NCBI GenBank assembly: GCA_903828675.1
Contig: CAIKND010000053.1
Coordinates: 1-60,573, forward strand
Reading direction: 5' to 3'
DNA: 60,573 nucleotides
From: an uncultured Acidobacteriaceae bacterium
GTDB taxonomy: Bacteria > Acidobacteriota > Terriglobia > Terriglobales > Acidobacteriaceae
Both the position numbers and the translations under genes were made by a program. Of this stretch, positions 1 to 8,269 are shown piece by piece (position 1 is the stretch's first letter; every line of letters starts with the position of its first letter). The notes below the pieces were generated by a model, which was given only the letters and a program-made list of their open reading frames with translations, did no database searches and was not told the DNA's origin.

Positions 1-33
1 TCATAGCTATAATGCTGCGCTGAATGGCAAGTT

Positions 34-88
34 GGGAGGATAGGGGAGGGGGGATGGGAGGGAGGGAGGGAGGGGGTGGGGAAGGGGA
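34..88 (+). repeat. G-rich low-complexity tract
   Basis: About 55 bases made almost only of G runs of three to six separated by single A or T bases, including three tandem GGGA units. Four or more G runs with short loops are the standard requirement for a G-quadruplex, so the + strand could fold this way; that is inference. A similar tract occurs at 40261-40302. Confidence 0.8.
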
Positions 89-250
89 TAGCGTGACCGG
101 CTGGCTTTTGTCATCTATTTTGATTGTGCGCCAAAGGGTCGTAATTATCTGCAGTTAAAATGGCGGCTAAGTTATTTAAATTCAGCAACGTGAAAATCAT
201 TCTAGTTTTTGATGTTTCTGGGCGGGGAAATGGCCTGCTTTTGGCTGCAG

Positions 251-290
251 ACGCAGAACGGCGGAGCTGATTGGCTCCGCCGCTTTGCGT
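251..290 (-). terminator. Hairpin downstream of glycine-rich gene
   Basis: An 8-bp GC-rich stem (GGCGGAGC / GCTCCGCC) with a short loop, extended outward by ACGCA / TGCGT after a small internal loop. It starts about 30 bases past the stop codon of the minus-strand gene, so it is well placed to end that transcript, but no clear T tract follows on the minus strand. Confidence 0.45.
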
Positions 291-319
291 TGGAATGCTG
301 CCGGTAATGCAGCAACTGG

Positions 320-835
320 CTAGCGCCTTCCGCCGCCGCCTTCATGCCCACCACCACCGCCACCACCATTGTTTTCATGACCGCCTCCGCCTCCGCCAGT
401 CTGATGCCCACCGCCACCGGAGTTGCCGTGCGGGGCTGAACCCTGGGGAGCGCCGCCGGAACGGCCTGGGTTTGGACGGGCACCCGCATTGCCGCGAGCC
501 TGTCCGCCGCCGCCGTTGTAGTGGCTACGATTGGCAGCCATACCGCCGCCGCCGTGGTAGTTGCCGCCGCCTTCATTCCTGAACCTGTGTCCGCCCCAGC
601 CGTGGCCATAGCCCCAACCGGCCCACGGGCCCATGCCCAGAAAGATGCCGTTGTAGAAGTATCCAGAGCCGTAAAAGCCCATAGGAGCGCACGCGTAGGG
701 CGCGTAGTCGTAATAGCCATAGGAGCAGACGGGCTGAACGCCGATGTTGACATAGACCTGTGCCTGGGCAACGTGCGCGAAGGCCATGCCTGCGAGCAAC
801 ATTGTGGTGCCGATTAGAGTTTTGATTCCACGCAT
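320..835 (-). CDS. Secreted glycine-rich protein
   Basis: 171 residues. The first 25 form a classical signal peptide (MRGIKTLIG, a hydrophobic core, then a likely cut after AQA), so the protein is exported. A Tyr/Gly/Pro-rich middle part with a few cysteines follows, then a long tail of Gly, His, Asn and Arg in low-complexity runs. No enzymatic domain is recognisable. Such proteins are common in Acidobacteria and are usually annotated as hypothetical; a surface or matrix role is only a guess. The start is supported by an AAGGGGGG run a few bases upstream of the ATG. Confidence 0.75.
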   Translation of the reverse strand: MRGIKTLIGTTMLLAGMAFAHVAQAQVYVNIGVQPVCSYGYYDYAPYACAPMGFYGSGYFYNGIFLGMGPWAGWGYGHGWGGHRFRNEGGGNYHGGGGMAANRSHYNGGGGQARGNAGARPNPGRSGGAPQGSAPHGNSGGGGHQTGGGGGGHENNGGGGGGGHEGGGGRR

Positions 836-1151
836 ATATGACCCCCCTTAAGGTGTCCGCGGTTCCTGGATTGCGTTGGATGCTCTGCACGCCGTCAAGA
901 AAGACCCGGCCGCAGCAGCCAACCTAAGGATTTTGTATCCGTACTTGAATCGCCCTCACGAGGTCGGGGGTTGTTCACTAACTATCCTTACGTTTCTGAC
1001 TTTAGGCGGGCGCGCGGGCCCGGTCTGAGCAATATGGAGCATTTGCCTGACTCTTGCCGTTGTGGACGATTCGTCAGAAATTGCGCAATTTCCGCAGGCC
1101 GTGCAAGCCAGTTTCACTGGTAGTCTGGATCTTCCCCTGGAAAGGCGCACC
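836..1151. other. Intergenic region, no clear features
   Basis: This 316-base spacer separates the divergent glycine-rich gene and the OsmC remnant and presumably holds both promoters. I see no RNA gene, strong hairpin or repeat in it. An upstream in-frame extension of the OsmC reading frame begins near 1062 but has no ribosome binding site and no family similarity. Confidence 0.5.
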
Positions 1152-1563
1152 ATGCGCACTGACTTAACTGTCCGCGCTGTTCACCTTGGCGATATGCGTA
1201 TTGACGTTCATATCCGGGGCACTGTATTGCCTATGGATTACCCTGCCGAAGCGGACAAGGCTCCTACGCCGCTGGAGGTGCTGCTGGAGCTTGGCGGCTT
1301 GCGCCGGCAATACGCTGAATCTGGTGCTCTGCCGGAAGATGGGAGCCAGGCTTGAGTGGCTGGAAGTGGAAGCCCGGGCTGAGCGCCGGCAGAATCATCC
1401 GACGGTGATTACGGCTATAGAACTGCTCTATCGCCTGCGCGGCGAGGGCGTGGATGGGGAGATGGTGGAGCGGGCGGTTCGCATGGCGGAGGAGCAACTT
1501 TGCCCTATGCTGGCCATGCTGCAGCCGGGGACTGCGATCAGCTCCTGCTGGCAGTTGGACTGA
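1152..1563 (+). pseudogene. OsmC-family protein, frameshifted
   Basis: Two overlapping frames together give one OsmC-like hydroperoxide reductase. The first (from ATG 1152, GGAAAGG upstream) reads to about TPLEVLL near 1287. The second picks up the family's SLAACAGNTL segment, with the first reactive cysteine, and continues to the end with the second reactive cysteine in EEQLCPML. The join needs one base removed or two added around 1285-1295, where the sequence is CTG-rich; the family pattern LLASLAAC suggests two bases were lost. OsmC/Ohr proteins reduce organic peroxides with paired cysteines. It may be a real pseudogene or a sequencing error; a programmed shift is unlikely because no slippery motif is seen. 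Confidence 0.75.
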
Positions 1564-1568
1564 CGCCG

Positions 1569-2831
1569 TTACATGAGCCAGAACAGGGGAATGAGGCCGG
1601 CGGTGGCGAGGCCGACGAGGAGAAGCAGGCTTGCGGTGCCTGTTTTGCGGTCGGCCAGACTGTAGGCGTAGACCCCTTTGGCGATGTTGTTGCTGGCTGC
1701 GGCGATGACAATGGCTCCGGCTGCGACGTTTACTGGCGTGAGGGTACCGGCGGACTGGGTGAGTCCCAGGATGAGCGGGTCGACGTCGGCGATGCCCATG
1801 ATGGCTGCCAGGACATTGATTCCCCCTCTTCCTAGATAGGTAACGGCTAGCTGTGTAACGACCAGCATGGCCAGAAACAGCGCGGCAAACATGATGGCGG
1901 TGAGCAACTCGAGCGGATTTTTCGGCTCGGATTCCCGCTGCACGTCCTCAGTGCTTTTGTCGGCCCGGCGCGACCAAAGCCAGCCCACAACTACGGCCGA
2001 ACCCGACAATACAAGAAAAGGCACGCTCAGGGCCAGCATCAACTGGTGGTTGAACAGGGCGAGCAAGGCAGCGAGCCGCAGGTACATTACGCCGCAGGCG
2101 ATGAGGATGCCACCGGCGAACAGATGAGGGTGCTGTTCGCGCGCGGCCCGCTTGGCCATGACGACGGTGGTGGCAGTAGAGGAGTAGGCGCCGCCGAGCA
2201 GGGCCGCCAGGACGACTCCCCCCTGGCCTTTGGTCACTTTTTGCAATACGTAACTGGCATAGGAAATGGTGCTGATGGCGACCACGACCAGCCAGGTTTT
2301 AAAGGGATTGATGTGGAACTGGCCGAATTCCTGGCGGGGCAGCGCGGGCAGAATGACTCCGCTCAACAGGAGGAACTTGGCGATGGTGAGGATCTCCTGG
2401 GGAGCGATGGTGGTGGCGAGTTTCTCGAGGGCGACTTTGAGGTCGAGCAGGAGCAGGCTGGCAACGGCGAGCGTGGTGGCAATCCAGAAATGGTCGTAAC
2501 AGACCAGGGCGCCCACCAGAAAGGTGGCGAGGCCGGACATCTCGGAGGTGACGCCGGAGGCCTCGGCGGCAGAGAGCTTTTTCCAGTAGGACAGCAGCAG
2601 GAACGCGGCGATGACCGCAAAGCCGGTGGCCAGCGGAGCCATCTGCTGGCCCGCGATGAGGGAGATGGAATAGCCGATGAGGCCGATGAGGGGGAACGTG
2701 CGCACTCCGCCGAAGGAGTAGCCGCTCTTGGATGCCTTGTGCTCTTCGCGCTCGAGGCCAATGAGGAAGGACAGAAAGAGGACCAGGACGATTTTTACTG
2801 CTTCCGGTGGTAGTTGCTGGTAGATCTCCAT
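1569..2831 (-). CDS. MgtC/SapB family membrane protein with DUF4010
   Basis: 420 residues, polytopic membrane protein. The N-terminus carries the MgtC/SapB signature (FLIGLEREEH, then GGVRTFPLIGLIGY), and the C-terminal two thirds match the DUF4010 architecture with about nine more hydrophobic segments, including a GGAYSSTATTVVMAKRA segment. MgtC-type domains are linked to Mg2+ homeostasis and ATP-synthase regulation in pathogens; the role of the DUF4010 fusion is not established, though membrane transport is often assumed. The gene runs convergent to the OsmC remnant, with stop codons only a few bases apart. The start at 2831 is the first methionine before the amphipathic helix and seems secure. 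Confidence 0.88.
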   Translation of the reverse strand: MEIYQQLPPEAVKIVLVLFLSFLIGLEREEHKASKSGYSFGGVRTFPLIGLIGYSISLIAGQQMAPLATGFAVIAAFLLLSYWKKLSAAEASGVTSEMSGLATFLVGALVCYDHFWIATTLAVASLLLLDLKVALEKLATTIAPQEILTIAKFLLLSGVILPALPRQEFGQFHINPFKTWLVVVAISTISYASYVLQKVTKGQGGVVLAALLGGAYSSTATTVVMAKRAAREQHPHLFAGGILIACGVMYLRLAALLALFNHQLMLALSVPFLVLSGSAVVVGWLWSRRADKSTEDVQRESEPKNPLELLTAIMFAALFLAMLVVTQLAVTYLGRGGINVLAAIMGIADVDPLILGLTQSAGTLTPVNVAAGAIVIAAASNNIAKGVYAYSLADRKTGTASLLLLVGLATAGLIPLFWLM

Positions 2832-2995
2832 CCGACTCGTGCCTCCGGTTGGATAGTGCTGGGAACCTTGCTAGACAGCTTACACTCTGTTGGGGGTTGG
2901 TGGGGTGGAGATTGCATTGACTTTGCCGGAAACCAGGCTCTGCATGAAATAGAGGGGAAAAGAGTTCGCGGTGTTGGGCTGGATTTGAGGTTAAG

Positions 2996-3132
2996 AGGCT
3001 GTGGAAAAAGGCTCGTGCTTTGCGGGGGACTCAGGAGAGCACAGCTCAGGGTCTGAGGGTCCACTGATTCTGCAGGCTTTATGCCGGGGCCAAATCGCCG
3101 GCGCAGCGCAGGGGCGAATTTTTCCGCAGGAT
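2996..3132. mobile_element. MITE-like element with terminal inverted repeats
   Basis: The left end AGGCTGTGGAAAAA (2996-3009) is an imperfect inverted copy of the right end TTTTTCCGCAGGAT (3119-3132). The interior contains TGATTCTGCAGG and a CCGGGG-type hairpin that resemble sequence near 8100-8140. No coding capacity. The right end lies about 70 bases before nadB, so the nadB promoter may lie within or next to it. Compare the element at 7929-8089. Confidence 0.55.
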
Positions 3133-3200
3133 GTTTAACAGGGGGCACTGCCAGGGGTTATCCGCCGATTTCTGGCCGCTGCTGAGAATGGTAGCCTCAA

Positions 3201-4823
3201 ATGGTTATGGCAAAGGCTTTGCATGTAGATTTTCTCGTGATGGGCGCGGGCGTTGCAGGACTGCGTGCAGCGGTGGAACTAGCCCGTCACGGCGATGTTC
3301 TGGTGGTCACCAAGGAGTCACTGAGCGAGTCGAATACACACTATGCGCAGGGTGGAATCGCCGTTGCCATGGAAGGCGATGAAGATATTGCCCTGCATCT
3401 GGAAGATACGGTAAATGCAGGGGATGGAGTAGTTTACAGGCCTGCCGCCGAGGCGTTGGTGAGCGAAGGGCCGGTGCGCGTGGCCGAGCTGATCGAGTGG
3501 GGCGCGAACTTTGACGAGAAGGCCGGAGAGCTGCTGCGGACGCGCGAGGGAGCCCACTCGCTGCCGCGCATTCTGCACGCTAGCGGAGATGCGACGGGCG
3601 CTGAAATCAGCCGGTCGTTGCTGGCGTTTGCCCGCGTGCACAAGCGCATCCGTTTTGCCGAGTGGACGATGGTTACGGGGCTGGTGTGCGAAGGAGGCCG
3701 GGTTGTGGCCGTGGATCTGGCTCCGGCAGGGGCCAGGGCAACCGATCATGAGAGCGGGTATAAGCCGCATCGGATGAATGCGCGCGCCGTTCTTATCGCG
3801 GCCGGCGGCGCAGGGCAGGTCTACTCCGACACGACCAACCCGGCAGTGGCCACGGGGGATGGCATCGCTCTGGCCGCGCAGGCAGGGGCGGAGTTGGCGG
3901 ACATGGAGTTTTACCAGTTTCATCCAACGGCGCTTTCGCTGCCGGGGGTTCCGCGCTTTCTGCTGTCGGAGGCTCTGCGCGGGGAGGGCGCCTATCTGCT
4001 GAACGACCGGGGCGAGCGGTTTATGGAGCGCTATCATCCCCTGCTCGAACTTGCTCCCCGGGATGTGGTGGCCCGGGCGATCGCGCGGGAAGGGATGAAT
4101 GAAGCGGGCGGGGGAAGGGTCGTGCATCTGGATATGCGCCACGTACGGAACTTCAATCTGCACGAGCGTTTCCCCGGCATCAGCGCCTTTCTAGCTCATT
4201 ACTCGCTGGACCTGGCGAGGGATCTGATCCCGGTGAGGCCGGCGGCCCACTACCTGATGGGCGGGATCAAGACGGATCTTGCCGGACGCACCAGCGTCGG
4301 GGGCCTCTACGCTGCGGGAGAAGTTGCCTGCACGGGGGTTCACGGGGCGAATCGTCTGGCCTCGAATTCGCTGCTTGAGGGGCTAGTGTTCGGGGCGCGC
4401 ACGGGGCTGTCGATGGTGGACGATGGGCTGCGGCTGATACCCGCCAATGCGCTAGTAGAGGGCCGTAAGTTCTTGTCCGCCAGCGAAGAGGAGCTGGTAG
4501 CGGAACTGGTAGCCAAGCTGCAAACGGCTATGTGGGCTTATGCGGGGCTGCTGCGCGAGGAGTTCACTCTGCGGCAGGGGCTGGCTGCACAGGCCGCCTG
4601 CGCGGATACTCTGGCAGATCTGGCTGGGCAGGGGAAGGGAAGCCGCCGGCTGGCCGAGGCGCAGGCGATGAGCCGCGTGGCCCACGCTATTTTGCAGTCG
4701 GCGCTGGCCCGGACTGAGAGCCGTGGCGCGCACTTCCGCAACGACTATCCGAAGCGCGACGAGAACTTCAAGAAGCACTCGGTTCTGGGGCGCGACGGGC
4801 GGGTTGGATTTGAGGAGTGGTAG
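3201..4823 (+). CDS. nadB: L-aspartate oxidase
   Basis: 540 residues. FAD-dependent oxidation of L-aspartate to iminoaspartate, the first step of bacterial NAD synthesis. Visible signatures are the N-terminal dinucleotide fold GAGVAGLRAAVELA, the ESNTHYAQGGIAVA segment of the succinate dehydrogenase/fumarate reductase flavoprotein family, FHPTAL near the active site, and the C-terminal GLYAAGEVACTGVHGANR that closes over FAD. Length matches NadB. Its partner nadA is not in the window, so the gene stands alone here. Two in-frame ATGs lie close together (3201 and 3207); either could be the start. A MITE-like repeat lies just upstream. Confidence 0.95.
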   Translation: MVMAKALHVDFLVMGAGVAGLRAAVELARHGDVLVVTKESLSESNTHYAQGGIAVAMEGDEDIALHLEDTVNAGDGVVYRPAAEALVSEGPVRVAELIEWGANFDEKAGELLRTREGAHSLPRILHASGDATGAEISRSLLAFARVHKRIRFAEWTMVTGLVCEGGRVVAVDLAPAGARATDHESGYKPHRMNARAVLIAAGGAGQVYSDTTNPAVATGDGIALAAQAGAELADMEFYQFHPTALSLPGVPRFLLSEALRGEGAYLLNDRGERFMERYHPLLELAPRDVVARAIAREGMNEAGGGRVVHLDMRHVRNFNLHERFPGISAFLAHYSLDLARDLIPVRPAAHYLMGGIKTDLAGRTSVGGLYAAGEVACTGVHGANRLASNSLLEGLVFGARTGLSMVDDGLRLIPANALVEGRKFLSASEEELVAELVAKLQTAMWAYAGLLREEFTLRQGLAAQAACADTLADLAGQGKGSRRLAEAQAMSRVAHAILQSALARTESRGAHFRNDYPKRDENFKKHSVLGRDGRVGFEEW

Positions 4824-4825
4824 AG

Positions 4826-4850
4826 ACAGTTGTCAGTGGTCAGAAAGGCG
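4826..4850. repeat. Short CAGT-type simple repeat
   Basis: A short ACAGTTGTCAGTGGTCAG run immediately after nadB, of the same type as the longer CAGTGG tracts at 5835-5924 and 54538-54595. Confidence 0.4.
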
Positions 4851-4868
4851 GGGGGGTAGTTGGTTGCT

Positions 4869-4912
4869 GTCCCACCCTTCCGCGAAAAAGCCGCGGAAGG
4901 ATGGGGCACGGG
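4869..4912. repeat. Palindromic repeat, GGATGGGGCAC family, copy 1
   Basis: Reads GTCCCACC, then the stem CCTTCCGCG (4876-4884), a seven-base loop, the exact complement CGCGGAAGG (4892-4900), then ATGGGGCACG. It sits between the convergent nadB and TerC genes. The flanks TCCCACC and GGATGGGGCAC are shared with copies near 7840, 19656, 20426, 31591 and 40453, while the stem sequence varies. Confidence 0.85.
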
Positions 4913-4950
4913 AGTTTGTGCTGGGGTTGGGGTTCCCAGATTTCTGTTTT

Positions 4951-5823
4951 TCATTCGCTGATTGTTGGTTTTGAGCGGGTTGCTGCTATCCATGAGGCTA
5001 TGGCGCATAGGGCCAGGATGGTACCGATGATGGCGAGGGAGAGCGTGATTGGGACGTCGAGCCAGCGGGCGGCCAGCATTTTGATGGCGACAAAGCCCAG
5101 TAATGCTCCGAGGCCGTAGTGCAGGTAGCGGAAACGGTCGAGCAGGGCGGACAGGGCGAAGTAGAGAGAACGCAGGCCGAGGACGGCGGCAATATTCGAG
5201 GTGTAAACGACGAAGGGGTTGTGGGAGATGGCCAGCACCGCGGGAATCGAATCGACCGCGAACAGCAAGTCAGTGAATTCGACCGCGATGATTACGGGTA
5301 GTAGTGAGCCCTTGGCGGGCTGAAGCTTGCGAATCCAATCGGGAATGGCCGCGTTCGCCGAGCCTCCGCGGACCAAGCGCCAGGCCGCGTAGAGCAGGAA
5401 CAGGCCGAAGATCCAGGTGATCCACTCGAAGCGCTTGAGCAGGGCGACACCGGTGCATATAAACAGCCCGCGCAGGACGACCGCACCGGCTACGCCCCAG
5501 AGCAGAGCGGTGTGCTGGCGCTTGGTGCTGATGCGGAACCCTTGAAACAACACCATGAAAACGAAGAGGTTATCAATGCTGAGAGAGACTTCGATGGTGT
5601 AGCCGGCTACGAATTCAAGGGCTGTCTGGTGGCCGTGGGCGATGGCGATCCAGGCGGCGAAGCAGGCCGCGGCCAGGACCAGCGCCGCGGTACCGAGCCA
5701 TGCAAAGAGCTGCGTGTGCCGGGTTTCGCGCCGGTGGCCGGGGAGCATCCAATCGCCCACCAGCAGCGCCGCAACCACCAAGTGAAACCCTACCCACCAG
5801 ACCCAGGAAACGCCCGCAATCAT
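4951..5823 (-). CDS. TerC/Alx family integral membrane protein
   Basis: 290 residues with roughly eight to nine hydrophobic helices. Family hallmarks are the acidic intramembrane motifs SLSIDNLFVFMVLF and LLFAVDSIPAVLAIS, which in the TerC/Alx/MeeF group are thought to coordinate divalent metal ions such as Mn2+. Alx exports manganese in E. coli and TerC proteins support metalation of exoenzymes in Bacillus; which applies here cannot be read from sequence. Length fits the family. The gene is transcribed toward nadB, with a palindromic repeat in between. The start ATG at 5823 directly precedes the first membrane helix. Confidence 0.9.
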   Translation of the reverse strand: MIAGVSWVWWVGFHLVVAALLVGDWMLPGHRRETRHTQLFAWLGTAALVLAAACFAAWIAIAHGHQTALEFVAGYTIEVSLSIDNLFVFMVLFQGFRISTKRQHTALLWGVAGAVVLRGLFICTGVALLKRFEWITWIFGLFLLYAAWRLVRGGSANAAIPDWIRKLQPAKGSLLPVIIAVEFTDLLFAVDSIPAVLAISHNPFVVYTSNIAAVLGLRSLYFALSALLDRFRYLHYGLGALLGFVAIKMLAARWLDVPITLSLAIIGTILALCAIASWIAATRSKPTISE

Positions 5824-5834
5824 ATATGGATGCT

Positions 5835-5924
5835 ACAGGAAGCAGTGGACAGGGGACAGGGAACAGGGAAGTCGGAACAGGAAGCAGGGAACAGGGAACA
5901 GTGGTCAGTGGATAGTGAGCAGTT
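5835..5924. repeat. CAGTGGACAG/ACAGGGAACAG simple repeat tract
   Basis: About 90 bases of degenerate short repeats: GCAGTGGACAGGGGACAGGGAACAG followed by related AACAGGGAAC, CAGTGGTCAGTGG and TAGTGAGCAG units. It lies between the divergent TerC and serS genes and ends in a run of seven Ts. The same unit type recurs before the alcohol-dehydrogenase-like gene near 54540. Confidence 0.7.
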
Positions 5925-6005
5925 TTTTTAGCTTTCCGCTTTCAGCTCAAGGCCCATCGGATGGCTGCTGGTGGCGGCTCTTTTGTCGGGTAAACTGGTA
6001 GAGCG

Positions 6006-7343
6006 ATGCTTGACTTGGGATTTGTCCGGGGGAACCTGGAATTAGTGGAAGAGAAACTGCGCGGGCGGGGAGCTGACCCGGCTGCGTTGCTGGGTGATTT
6101 CCGTGCTCTGGACCAAAGCCGGCGCGAGGCGATTACGCAGTCGGAACAACTGAAGGCGCGGCGTAACGAGCTGAGCCAGCAGGTGGGTGCGCTGAAGAAG
6201 GCCGGGCAGGACGCTACGGTCGTGATGGACGAGACCCGCGCACTGAAGGACAAACTGGACGAGTTGGGCAAGAGCGCCGAGGCTCTGGACGAGCAGATGC
6301 GGCAGTCACTGTCACGCATTCCCAACCTGACCCGGGACGAAGTTCCAGCGGGCCTGGCAGAGACCGACAACCTGACTGTGAAGACGTGGGGGGAGATTCC
6401 CAGCTACGATTTCACGCCGAAGCCGCACTGGGAAGTGGGCGAGGGGCTGGGGATTCTGGACCTGGAGCGCGCGACGAAGCTGAGCGGGGCGCGGTTTGCG
6501 GTGTACATGGGTGCGGGGGCGAGGCTGGAGCGGGCGCTGATCAGCTTTATGCTGGACCTGCACACGCAGAAGCACGGCTATACCGAGGTGCTGCCACCGT
6601 TCATGGTGAACTCGAAGTCGCTGTTCGGGACCGGGCAGTTGCCGAAGTTCGCCGAGGATCTTTTCCGGTGTTCCGATGCTGACGCAGAGGCCGCGGCGCG
6701 GGGTGAGTTCAAAGATAACGATCACTGGCTGATTCCCACGGCCGAGGTTCCGGTCACCAATCTCTACCGGGACGAGATTCTGGATGAGGCGCGGCTGCCG
6801 ATCAAGCTGACGGCGTATACGCCGTGTTTCCGGGCAGAGGCGGGGGCGGCAGGCAAGGACACGCGGGGGATTATCCGGCAGCATCAGTTTCAGAAGGTTG
6901 AACTGGTGAAGTTTACGCGGCCGGAGGAGTCTGACGCGGAGCACGAGCGGCTGACCCGCGATGCGGAAGAGATTCTGGAGACGCTGAAGCTGCCCTATCG
7001 CCGGGTTCTGCTGTGCACGGGCGATACGGGATTTTCTTCGGCGAAAACATTCGATCTGGAGGTATGGCTGCCGGGGCAGGGATTGTACCGGGAGATTTCG
7101 TCCTGTTCGAACTTTGACGCCTTTCAGGCGCGGCGGGCCAACATCCGCTACCGGGCGGCGGCGGGGCAGGGCGCGAAGTCCAAGCCGGAGTTTGTGCATA
7201 CCATCAACGGCAGCGGCCTGGCGGTGGGACGGACGTGGCTGGCGATTCTTGAGAACTATCAGCAGGCCGATGGCACAGTGCTGATTCCCGAGGCCCTCCG
7301 CCCCTACATGGGCGGCCTGGACCGGATTACGAAGGAGTTGTAA
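6006..7343 (+). CDS. serS: Serine--tRNA ligase
   Basis: 445 residues, class II aminoacyl-tRNA synthetase charging tRNA-Ser. The N-terminal 110 residues form the long helical hairpin that grips the tRNA long variable arm. The catalytic core shows motif 2 ([23 protein letters not shown]) in split form around residues 275-300, [15 protein letters not shown], and motif 3 [18 protein letters not shown] near residue 400. Size and motif order are standard. The stop codon overlaps the start of the next small gene by one base (TAATG), implying translational coupling. Confidence 0.97.
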   Translation: MLDLGFVRGNLELVEEKLRGRGADPAALLGDFRALDQSRREAITQSEQLKARRNELSQQVGALKKAGQDATVVMDETRALKDKLDELGKSAEALDEQMRQSLSRIPNLTRDEVPAGLAETDNLTVKTWGEIPSYDFTPKPHWEVGEGLGILDLERATKLSGARFAVYMGAGARLERALISFMLDLHTQKHGYTEVLPPFMVNSKSLFGTGQLPKFAEDLFRCSDADAEAAARGEFKDNDHWLIPTAEVPVTNLYRDEILDEARLPIKLTAYTPCFRAEAGAAGKDTRGIIRQHQFQKVELVKFTRPEESDAEHERLTRDAEEILETLKLPYRRVLLCTGDTGFSSAKTFDLEVWLPGQGLYREISSCSNFDAFQARRANIRYRAAAGQGAKSKPEFVHTINGSGLAVGRTWLAILENYQQADGTVLIPEALRPYMGGLDRITKEL

Positions 7344-7759
7344 TGGCATCCTTGAGTTCCGATGAGGTGGCAGCGCCAAAACGCAGCATCCGGCAGATTC
7401 TGAAGAGCTACTTCTATTGGACGTACCCGCGGGGATGCTTCCACTACGACGTGATGGTGTCGGTGATTCTGGCCTTCATCTTCATTACGCCGCACCTGTG
7501 GAACTATGGCGACAAGCCGTTGTCGATTACCGGGCTCAGGCATCCGATCCAGGTGAGCACCAACGGCGGCCGGGGCATGATCGTGACCATGCAGGCTTCG
7601 GATGTGGACGTGCCGGCGGGTGCGTCGGACGCATTGGTGAAAAAGGTTCTTCGCGAGGCCATTCAGCCGGTTACGGGCGACGCCGTTTTTGTGGAACATT
7701 GGGAGACGGTTACGGATGCCCAGGGGATCCTGGAATGGAAGGTCTGGGCGCACAGGTAG
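7343..7759 (+). CDS. Small single-helix membrane protein coupled to serS
   Basis: 138 residues. A charged N-terminus (about 35 residues) precedes one hydrophobic segment (VSVILAFIFITPHLW), followed by a soluble domain of about 85 residues probably outside the membrane. I do not recognise a named domain; proteins of this form are annotated as hypothetical in Acidobacteria. Its ATG overlaps the serS stop codon, so it is probably co-translated with serS, which does not by itself reveal the role. The soluble part somewhat resembles the periplasmic domain of ExbD-like proteins in size and topology, but I cannot confirm that. Confidence 0.7.
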   Translation: MASLSSDEVAAPKRSIRQILKSYFYWTYPRGCFHYDVMVSVILAFIFITPHLWNYGDKPLSITGLRHPIQVSTNGGRGMIVTMQASDVDVPAGASDALVKKVLREAIQPVTGDAVFVEHWETVTDAQGILEWKVWAHR

Positions 7760-7838
7760 GGGACTCTGAGGGAGTTGCCTTCTGAGGCTGAAGAGAAACA
7801 AATATGCAAGTTCAACGAAACAATGGATGAGTCCGCGA

Positions 7839-7885
7839 TCCCACCCTGGCGACAAAAACAAGAACGTCGCGAGGATGGGGCACCC
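7839..7885. repeat. Palindromic repeat, GGATGGGGCAC family, copy 2
   Basis: TCCCACCCTGGCGAC, an A-rich loop AAAAACAAGAAC, then GTCGCGAGGATGGGGCACCC. The stem CCTGGCGAC / GTCGCGAGG has one mismatch. The A-rich loop is nearly identical to that of copy 3 at 19656, so these two are a subgroup. Confidence 0.82.
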
Positions 7886-7928
7886 AATTTCATCCCCCGT
7901 GGGTCGGCAACGCCGGTGGGAGACTAAA

Positions 7929-8089
7929 CAGGCTGCGGAAAGAGGCCTGAAGTTGAGTCGATGCCCTGATTGAAGTGCTGCAGGGGCTAAAGCCCACATT
8001 TCTTTTCAGCACTTTGCGGCCCGACTAAAATCGTGCCCTGTTACAAAGCTCGCCAGTTTCCTTCGAACAATGAGTTTTTCTGCAGCCTG
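7929..8089. mobile_element. MITE-like element, 161 bp
   Basis: The left end CAGGCTGCGGAAA (7929-7941) and the right end TTTCTGCAGCCTG (8077-8089) are inverted repeats of 13 bases with one mismatch. Inside are a GGGGCTAAAGCCC hairpin and a GCCCGACTAAAATCGTGC arm pair. There is no coding capacity. The structure (short, non-coding, inverted ends, internal hairpins) is that of a miniature mobile element; no transposase that could move it is in the window. Confidence 0.6.
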
Positions 8090-8269
8090 AAAAGGTCAAT
8101 TGATTCTGCGGGTTTGACTCCGGGGATAATAAACCCCGCCTAACGCACGGACGAGTTCTTACTGAGTCGGTGAACCATGTAGGTTGCACGTACGTATCTG
8201 TGCTGAGAATCCCAGGTGGATCTTAGTGTCTTCAGGTTCCTGGGTGCGTCCAACAAAATAAGGAAATCT

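Larger units (their letters stand above)
1..319. other. Intergenic region with G-rich tract and hairpin
   Basis: No convincing gene is seen in the first 319 bases. The stretch holds a G-run tract (34-88) and, next to the glycine-rich gene, a hairpin (251-290), both listed separately. The rest is AT-richer spacer without recognisable motifs. Confidence 0.6.
7760..8269. other. Repeat-filled intergenic region
   Basis: This 510-base spacer is almost completely made of repeats: a GGATGGGGCAC palindrome (7839-7885), a MITE-like element (7929-8089), and a trailing segment around 8099-8145 that resembles the interior of the element at 2996-3132. No convincing gene is seen. Confidence 0.7.

Noticed and set aside
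1280..1300. Programmed ribosomal frameshift in the OsmC gene
   Set aside because: No slippery heptamer or stimulatory structure seen; OsmC proteins are not known to use frameshifting.
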